IMG/VR virus record: IMGVR_UViG_3300021962_006679
Span: 1 to 64,000 of that record
Origin: a virus
Direction: 5' to 3' (one strand)
Length of the DNA: 64,000 nucleotides
The notes under the pieces are model-generated. The model saw nothing but the letters and a program-made list of their open reading frames with translations, ran no database searches and was not told the DNA's origin. Positions 55,374 to 61,397 of the stretch are shown piece after piece. The position numbers and the translations under genes are program-made. Each line of letters opens with the position of its first letter. Positions within the stretch are counted from its first letter, which is position 1.

Positions 55374-57630
55374 TCCTCAAATTGACAAAATTGTAGAAAT
55401 TACAATGAAGGAAGCAAAAAAACGCAATCACAAATATGTGACTAGCGAACACTTGCTTTATGTACTACTGGGCAACGAACATATATCCGGAATTCTTATA
55501 AAATTTGGTGTCCAATTGGACTTGTTTATTGCAGAAGTTCAGGAATATCTGGACAATAAACTAAAGCCAGAAGAGCAACCTGTAAACGAACCTAAAAAAA
55601 CACATACTATTGACAGAGTATTCAACCGTGCGTATTCACAAGTATTGTTTAGTGGACGCAATGAACTATTAGTAATGGATGTATTAATTAGTTTACTTGC
55701 TGAAGCAAACACTATGAGCAGTTATTTTCTACTCAAATACAATGTTAACAAAGAAGAACTAATAGAATTTATTACTGTAAATTTTGCCAAAGACTTGTAT
55801 AATGATCAGGCAAGCAAGTATTATGAAAAGTTATTAGAAGAATATACAACTGACTTTACTAAACTAGCAAAAGATGGTAGTATAGATCCTGCTATTGGTA
55901 GAGATTCAATAATAGATGACATTTGCCAGACTATGGCTAGACGCAACAAAAGTAATGTATTAATGGTTGGAGATCCTGGTGTAGGTAAAACTGCTATAGC
56001 AGAAGGTTTGGCAATTAAAATAGTAGAAGATGATGTTCCTGTATACCTCAAGGATCATAAAGTTTACAACTTGGATATTGGCGTGTTACTTGCTGGTACT
56101 CAGTATAGGGGTCAGTTCGAAGAGCGTGTAAAAGAAGTAATGGAAGCGTTAATGAACGAGGGTAAATGTATCTTGTTTATTGACGAAGCACATACAATGA
56201 AGGGTGCTGGTGCTGGATCCAGCGGCGGTACTGACTTTGCAAACATGCTCAAACCATATTTGGGCCGTGGTAAACTTAAAGTTATTGCAAGCACTACCTG
56301 GGAAGAATACACAGAGTCATTTGAAAAAGACCGTGCTCTAATGCGACGCTTCTATCGTGTTACTGTAGATGAGCCAACACCTGCACTAGCAAAGCAAATA
56401 CTTAATGGTACAGTAAAGTACTATGAAGATTTCCATAATATGGATATTTCACCTGACAGTATTGACAGTGCTGTAGATTTAAGTGTCAGATTTATGACTG
56501 ACAAGCGTTTACCTGACAAGGCATTTGATCTAATTGACAGTGCCTGTGCAAGACAGAGACTACTGGGTGTAGAACAACCTACAATTACCAAGGAACTTAT
56601 TGAACTAGAGTGCAGTAAAATTACTGGTATCCCATTGGATCAATTAAGCGATACAGTGACTAAAAGCGTAAACCTCATAAAGGTTGAGGAAAAGATCAAG
56701 AGCAAAGTTTATGGTCAGGACGAAACTGTAGAAAAGGTAATGGAAAAAGTTTATGTTAGTAAAGCAGGGCTTGCTCCTAATGATAAACCAATTGGCGTAT
56801 TCCTTTTCCTAGGCCCAACTGGCACTGGTAAAACAGAACTTGCTAAACAACTTAGCCAAAGACTTACAATGCAACTGTTACGCTATGACATGAGTGAATA
56901 TCAGGAACGTCACAGCGTTGCCAGATTTATAGGCGCACCTCCTGGCTATGTTGGATATGATGATAGCAGTTTAGGCGGCGGGTTATTAATTAGAGATATA
57001 GAGCGCAATCCTAACAGCGTTGTCCTGTTTGACGAAATAGAAAAAGCACACCCTGATGTAACAAATGTTCTCTTACAACTTATGGATGAAGGGTTTATTA
57101 CTGCTACAAACGGCAAGCGTGTAGACTGTCGTAACACAATTGTTATTATGACTAGTAACCTGGGTGCACAGGAAATGGAACGCGAGCCCATTGGTTTTGG
57201 TAGAACTTCTCGTTCAGGCGAAGATGACAAAGCAATGCAAGAGTTTTTTAGACCAGAGTTTAGAAACCGCATTGATGCTGTTTGCAAGTTTAACAAACTT
57301 GATGCACTTACAAAACGCAAGATTGTTATAAAGTTCGTACAGGACTTTACCGACCAATTACAGGAAAAAGGCATCAGTTTACATATAGACGAACCAAGTG
57401 TAGATTATATCCTAGATAGAGGATTCGATGAAAAGATGGGTGCAAGACCTGTTGCTAGAACTGTAGACAAATTACTAAGAGTTCCAGTTAGTAAGGAGTT
57501 AGTGGTTGACAACTCGCTAAAAGGCTGTAAAATAAAGGTTAGAGTTAATAAACATGGTTTACTCCTTAAATTTGTAAGGCAAAATGATGACGAATCTAAG
57601 TCAGTTAGAGAAATTAACGTCAAAGTATAA
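55363..57630 (+). CDS. clpA: ClpA-like AAA+ unfoldase
   Basis: The 755-residue protein has an N-domain (residues 1-145), D1 with Walker A GDPGVGKT (203-210) and Walker B LFIDEAH (271-277), and D2 with GPTGTGKT (484-491) and FDEIE (556-560). There is no ClpB-type middle coil. The loop EMEREPIGFGRTS carries IGF at 610-612, the tripeptide that docks on ClpP. So it could redirect host ClpP to chosen proteins. No clpP or clpS is seen. It starts with TTG 55363, preceded by AAGGAAG. Confidence 0.92.
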   Translation: MKHSPQIDKIVEITMKEAKKRNHKYVTSEHLLYVLLGNEHISGILIKFGVQLDLFIAEVQEYLDNKLKPEEQPVNEPKKTHTIDRVFNRAYSQVLFSGRNELLVMDVLISLLAEANTMSSYFLLKYNVNKEELIEFITVNFAKDLYNDQASKYYEKLLEEYTTDFTKLAKDGSIDPAIGRDSIIDDICQTMARRNKSNVLMVGDPGVGKTAIAEGLAIKIVEDDVPVYLKDHKVYNLDIGVLLAGTQYRGQFEERVKEVMEALMNEGKCILFIDEAHTMKGAGAGSSGGTDFANMLKPYLGRGKLKVIASTTWEEYTESFEKDRALMRRFYRVTVDEPTPALAKQILNGTVKYYEDFHNMDISPDSIDSAVDLSVRFMTDKRLPDKAFDLIDSACARQRLLGVEQPTITKELIELECSKITGIPLDQLSDTVTKSVNLIKVEEKIKSKVYGQDETVEKVMEKVYVSKAGLAPNDKPIGVFLFLGPTGTGKTELAKQLSQRLTMQLLRYDMSEYQERHSVARFIGAPPGYVGYDDSSLGGGLLIRDIERNPNSVVLFDEIEKAHPDVTNVLLQLMDEGFITATNGKRVDCRNTIVIMTSNLGAQEMEREPIGFGRTSRSGEDDKAMQEFFRPEFRNRIDAVCKFNKLDALTKRKIVIKFVQDFTDQLQEKGISLHIDEPSVDYILDRGFDEKMGARPVARTVDKLLRVPVSKELVVDNSLKGCKIKVRVNKHGLLLKFVRQNDDESKSVREINVKV

Positions 57631-58225
57631 TCTACGCCTAATTAAAAGCGATAGAAAATTCTATAAAAAATATTGTTACAAATTAGCCTATTATGTGTAT
57701 AGTGCAAAGTATCCAAACATGGATTACTTTGACAAAATACTGGACAAACGAGTATATGCATTCCGTAACAACATGCACATTAGACGAGAGCAGGGCAAGA
57801 TCAATGTGTATGCTACTAACATTGAAGATTTACAACAGTACATTAACGAATTTTCCGAAATGGATTATGTAGAATTAGCATACTTCCCTGAAGATGTTCC
57901 AGTAAATGTTAAACTACGAAAAACCCAACCAGAGTATCCGTATGAAGTAAAGTTACGCCGGCATGTTAAAAAAGAAACATTACAAACATTCTGGCAAACA
58001 CATTGTGATAAAATGTGGATCAATAAAGACAGTAAGTATGAATTGGATTTAGCGCCAGAACTTAAACAGTTTATCCTATGGATACCAAAAGTAACCCGTA
58101 CTAAAACTTGGCTAAGTACAACCTGGCGATTTAATGATGAGGATGTAAAAAACTTATTTGTGTTCACATTTGGCGAGCATGTACAGCAAGAAACCCTATA
58201 CAAAAAGGAAAGCACAGATGAATAA
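57584..58225 (+). CDS. Hypothetical protein, 213 aa
   Basis: It starts inside the clpA end (ATG 57584 or 57587). It is basic and Tyr-rich at the N-terminus (YKKYCYKLAYYVYSAKYPNM), with later VKLRRHVKKETLQTFWQTHC and TWLSTTWRFNDEDVKNLFVF. No recognised domain. The coupling with clpA suggests an adaptor or substrate, but that is a guess. Confidence 0.7.
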   Translation: MMTNLSQLEKLTSKYNLRLIKSDRKFYKKYCYKLAYYVYSAKYPNMDYFDKILDKRVYAFRNNMHIRREQGKINVYATNIEDLQQYINEFSEMDYVELAYFPEDVPVNVKLRKTQPEYPYEVKLRRHVKKETLQTFWQTHCDKMWINKDSKYELDLAPELKQFILWIPKVTRTKTWLSTTWRFNDEDVKNLFVFTFGEHVQQETLYKKESTDE

Positions 58226-58487
58226 AAATCTATTGAATACCCTTGTAGAGCGTAAACTTGTTACTACAGAGACTGTAGTTAAGGCACGAGTACCAACTCG
58301 TGGTTTCCATACTGGTGTGTTTATGAGTGTAAAAAACATTCACTGGGATCCACGAATGAGTGCAGATAACATAATTGATATTGAAGGTATGGAACCAGAA
58401 CGGTTTGCTAAAAGTTATGACATTAAGCCTGATGGTACTGCAAAAGTATACAAAAAACGCGGCAGAAAGCCTAAACTTAACGCATAA
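58218..58487 (+). CDS. Hypothetical basic protein, 89 aa
   Basis: The start is ATG 58218 with AAAGGAAAG upstream. NKNLLNTLVERKLVTTETVV, then VKNIHWDPRMSADNIIDIEG and a C-terminal YKKRGRKPKLNA, an AT-hook-like RGRKPK tail that suggests DNA binding. It overlaps the previous gene by 8 bp. Confidence 0.68.
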   Translation: MNKNLLNTLVERKLVTTETVVKARVPTRGFHTGVFMSVKNIHWDPRMSADNIIDIEGMEPERFAKSYDIKPDGTAKVYKKRGRKPKLNA

Positions 58488-58490
58488 ATA
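58483..58490 (+). promoter_or_regulatory. T4-type late promoter box
   Basis: CATAAATA across the stop codon, 20 bp before the ATG at 58511. Its predicted start lies inside the hairpin that follows. Confidence 0.68.
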
Positions 58491-58506
58491 CTCCTATAAG
58501 GAGTAT
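58488..58506 (+). promoter_or_regulatory. SD-sequestering palindrome
   Basis: ATACTCCT and AGGAGTAT form an 8-bp perfect stem with a 3-base loop, and the second arm contains the SD of the 54-aa gene. RNA begun at the late box would start within the 5' arm and leave the SD free. Confidence 0.65.
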
Positions 58507-58510
58507 ACCT

Positions 58511-58675
58511 ATGGCCAAACTCAATGAAGAAATGGTTGTTATCAAGATTAGTAAACTCTGTAGAGACAATGAAGAAATTGTAACTATGCTTGATGATGAT
58601 ATGACAGCCAGTTTAGAAGCAGTAATTCAAGAACTAGCAGGTCCTGATAAACTTGTAGAAGTGATTAAAGAATAA
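58511..58675 (+). CDS. Hypothetical acidic helical protein, 54 aa
   Basis: MAKLNEEMVVIKISKLCRDN then EEIVTMLDDDMTASLEAVIQ and ELAGPDKLVEVIKE, all-helical and acidic. AAGGAG sits 7-8 bp upstream. The stop overlaps the ATG of the next gene (TAATG). Short proteins of this type precede structural genes in T4-like marine phages. Confidence 0.7.
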   Translation: MAKLNEEMVVIKISKLCRDNEEIVTMLDDDMTASLEAVIQELAGPDKLVEVIKE

Positions 58676-59049
58676 TGACAGCAACAACCACAGTAACACT
58701 ATTACCAACAACAACATTTGGCACTGCTACAGGAAATTATGATGGTAGCAGCAGTTCCTTTAACAGCGACAAAGTTAAGGGAGATGGTTACTATGGTTTC
58801 GCAGACGGTGTTCATACTATCCAGACACGAGTAACAGGATTGATTGGAACAGTAAAAATTCAGGCAACACTCGCAACAGACCCCGCTAGCACAGACTGGG
58901 TAGACATTAGTAGTGTAGTTACAAGTGATGGAAGTACAACAGTAACCAACAGTTACTTTACTAACTTTACTGGCAACTATACCTGGATCAGAATTGCTGT
59001 AAGTTCATTTACAGCAGGAACTATAAACAACATTTACCTAGCACACTAG
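58675..59049 (+). CDS. Putative structural protein, 124 aa
   Basis: A Ser/Thr/Gly-rich beta protein (TATTTVTLLPTTTFGTATGN, VHTIQTRVTGLIGTVKIQAT, TGNYTWIRIAVSSFTAGTIN), a composition and strand pattern typical of phage head-decoration or fibre-tip proteins. It is coupled to the preceding late gene. Confidence 0.65.
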   Translation: MTATTTVTLLPTTTFGTATGNYDGSSSSFNSDKVKGDGYYGFADGVHTIQTRVTGLIGTVKIQATLATDPASTDWVDISSVVTSDGSTTVTNSYFTNFTGNYTWIRIAVSSFTAGTINNIYLAH

Positions 59050-59057
59050 GGCATAAC

Positions 59058-60272
59058 ATGATAACATGGTTATTTGATAACCGTAATCAGTATGGCTATT
59101 TGCCAAATCTTGTAAAAGATAATACACTTCAGCCAGGTACTGATGCCTGGTATGATCTGTGTATTAAAGAGCCCTACAGTTACGAGTTTAGATTTTTAAA
59201 ATACTGCATACTAGATAGAGTACCATTTAAATGTGCTCTTGTTAACAGTGAAATCTGGGAAGGGCCTGCTTACTATCCCGTAAATCTAAACTTTTTTGAT
59301 CCTGAAATAGATTACTTTAGCCTAATGGATCCACAAAGCCTTGCAAAATTACAGCAGGGCAGATTTAAGTTTTTGTTTTATTACAGTGAAGGTGATGACA
59401 TTCACGCTAGTGGTATAGAGTATGCCATAAAAACAATGATGACCCGGCATTCAGTAAGTTTAGAAAATGTTGTTTTTATTACTGCAAATGCTAGGATAGG
59501 TGGGAAATATCCTTATTTTTATTTCCCGGACGACGAACTTTATTATAGATACCTGCACATTAGAAATAAGGATTGGGTACAACAAGTACAACTAGAAACT
59601 AAACCCTACAAATTTACATACCTAAACCGTGCAGATAAAGTATGGCGCAGAGTATTAGCAAGTAGGTTGCAAGCATTGGGTTGCTTAAAGGATGCACAAT
59701 TTAGTTATACTGGATATCAGTATGAAACAAGTAGCGTAGAAGAAGACTCGCCAGAAAATTGGAGTCGTAATTTAAACAGTGAAATATTTAATAGTGTGTA
59801 TTCTGCATTTGGATTAAGAATACCCTATACATGTGATGACTTGAGTTTAACAGAACACAATGATCACAAAATTATACATAAACCTCATTTTACTGACAGT
59901 TACTGGCAGCTAGTGGCAGAAACACACTTTCATCAAGATACAGTGTTCTTGACAGAAAAGACATTTAAGTGTATATTAAACTTACAACCTTTCGTAATAG
60001 CTGGCAATCCACGGAGTATGCTGCTATTAAGAAAACTTGGTTATCAGACATTTGACAGTATAGTGAATGAAAGTTACGATAAAATGGAGGATCCCTTTAG
60101 GCGTATGGATGAAATTATAAACATCGTTTACAGTTTAAATGATAGATCTCACGAAGACCATGTAAAAATTTTAACGGTTGCTAGACCAATTATTGAGCAT
60201 AACCAAAGACATTTTCTTGCCCCCAAAGTAGGCAGAATTCAAGGCTTACTTAAAAGATTGGATTATACATGA
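59058..60272 (+). CDS. Putative glycosyltransferase, GT10-like C-terminus
   Basis: The 404-residue protein has the FLTEKTFKCILNLQPFVIAG signature and LGYQTFDSIVNESYDKMEDP near residues 295-345, the same pattern as the gene at 1127 (minus). The N-terminal domain differs. It is followed at once by a GT-A protein and the beta-sandwich paralog, so the three form a glycan unit. The donor and acceptor are unknown. Confidence 0.65.
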   Translation: MITWLFDNRNQYGYLPNLVKDNTLQPGTDAWYDLCIKEPYSYEFRFLKYCILDRVPFKCALVNSEIWEGPAYYPVNLNFFDPEIDYFSLMDPQSLAKLQQGRFKFLFYYSEGDDIHASGIEYAIKTMMTRHSVSLENVVFITANARIGGKYPYFYFPDDELYYRYLHIRNKDWVQQVQLETKPYKFTYLNRADKVWRRVLASRLQALGCLKDAQFSYTGYQYETSSVEEDSPENWSRNLNSEIFNSVYSAFGLRIPYTCDDLSLTEHNDHKIIHKPHFTDSYWQLVAETHFHQDTVFLTEKTFKCILNLQPFVIAGNPRSMLLLRKLGYQTFDSIVNESYDKMEDPFRRMDEIINIVYSLNDRSHEDHVKILTVARPIIEHNQRHFLAPKVGRIQGLLKRLDYT

Positions 60273-60937
60273 TACATTTTTTTACGCCTTGCTATGGGGG
60301 ACAAATTAGCGAAGTCACATTCCAAGGATATATCCAATGGACCGTGATGGCTGTACAACACGACATACCATCTAAAATAGATACACTTAGTAACGAAAGT
60401 AATGTAAATCGTGCCCGCAATAGTTGTGTCGCTAAATTTTTAGCAGGCAGTGGTAGTCATCTTATGTTCGTTGATGCTGACATAAAATGGCGACCTGAAC
60501 AAGTTGTTAAACTTGCAAGTGCAGACAAAGACATAATTGGGGGTCTATATCCTCAAAAAATAATTCCTCCTCGTTTAGTGGTTAATACAATACCCGATGC
60601 AGAGCGTGAAGGTGACCTACTAGAAGTAGGCACTATTGGCACAGGTTTTATGCTTATTAAGCGCACAGTATTTGAGCAAATGATAGAAAATGGTGCACCA
60701 AAATATACAGATAACATAGGGCTTGGCAGTGAGTTTAGCGATTATCAGTATGATTTCTTTAACTGCACTATAGATCCTAAAGGTAGATACTTAACAGAAG
60801 ACTGGAGTTTTTGTTATAATTGGCGCAGCATGGGCGGCAAGATCTGGGCAGATACTAGTATAGAACTAGGACATGTAGGGTACCATAGGTTTATGCCAGA
60901 TATGGAAGCATTTAGGAAAGAATATGGAATCAGTTGA
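60269..60937 (+). CDS. GT-A fold glycosyltransferase-like protein
   Basis: The 222-residue protein has VNRARNSCVAKFLAGSGSHL then MFVDADIKWRPEQVV, the DxD metal-binding motif of GT-A enzymes, LYPQKIIPPRL and GTGFMLIKRTVFEQM as following blocks, and TEDWSFCYNWRSMGGKIW near the end (the ED acid-base region). Similar proteins are frequent in marine phages. It overlaps both neighbours by a few bases. Confidence 0.75.
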   Translation: MIHFFTPCYGGQISEVTFQGYIQWTVMAVQHDIPSKIDTLSNESNVNRARNSCVAKFLAGSGSHLMFVDADIKWRPEQVVKLASADKDIIGGLYPQKIIPPRLVVNTIPDAEREGDLLEVGTIGTGFMLIKRTVFEQMIENGAPKYTDNIGLGSEFSDYQYDFFNCTIDPKGRYLTEDWSFCYNWRSMGGKIWADTSIELGHVGYHRFMPDMEAFRKEYGIS

Positions 60938-61382
60938 AGTTAAACTTGAATTAACTGGTGTAGGTTTTGATAATCGCTGGCCCAGATGCAGAGTTCTAGT
61001 AAATGAAACATTATACTTTGATGATGTTGTGCAAGGTACAAAAGAAATAGTATTCAATGCCGATCTTGAAGATGACACTCAGAATAAACTAATAGTAGAT
61101 TATTATAATAGAGATTTCAGAAAAGATGTTATTTTAGGTCCAGATGGCCTGCCTGAAAAGGCTACTTCTGTTACAGTACAAAATTTATCCATGGATGGTA
61201 TTGAACTTGAACACCTCCCATATATGCACTCATATCAAGAAATATACGAGCCCTGGTATTTAGATCAGGATAGAGAAGAGTTTCCTAATCCTCGTAGAGA
61301 AGATATGCAACTTAGTTGGAATGGACGTTGGACACTTGATTTTACAACACCATTTTACATCTGGTTATTAGAAAATTTGTAA
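60924..61382 (+). CDS. Hypothetical beta-rich protein, paralog of the gene at 20087
   Basis: The 152-residue protein (VEVKLELTGVGFDNRWPRCR, VVQGTKEIVFNADLEDDTQN, ATSVTVQNLSMDGIELEHLP) has the same strand order and a similar central motif as the gene at 20087, with an extra C-terminal segment (SWNGRWTLDFTTPFYIWLLE). Its site after two glycosyltransferases suggests glycan binding or processing. Not recognised as a named family. Confidence 0.65.
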   Translation: MESVEVKLELTGVGFDNRWPRCRVLVNETLYFDDVVQGTKEIVFNADLEDDTQNKLIVDYYNRDFRKDVILGPDGLPEKATSVTVQNLSMDGIELEHLPYMHSYQEIYEPWYLDQDREEFPNPRREDMQLSWNGRWTLDFTTPFYIWLLENL

Positions 61383-61384
61383 CA

Positions 61385-61392
61385 AATAAATA
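61385..61392 (+). promoter_or_regulatory. T4-type late promoter box placed for a leaderless mRNA
   Basis: AATAAATA ends 5 bp before the ATG at 61398. No SD is present. Confidence 0.6.
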
Positions 61393-61397
61393 CATGT

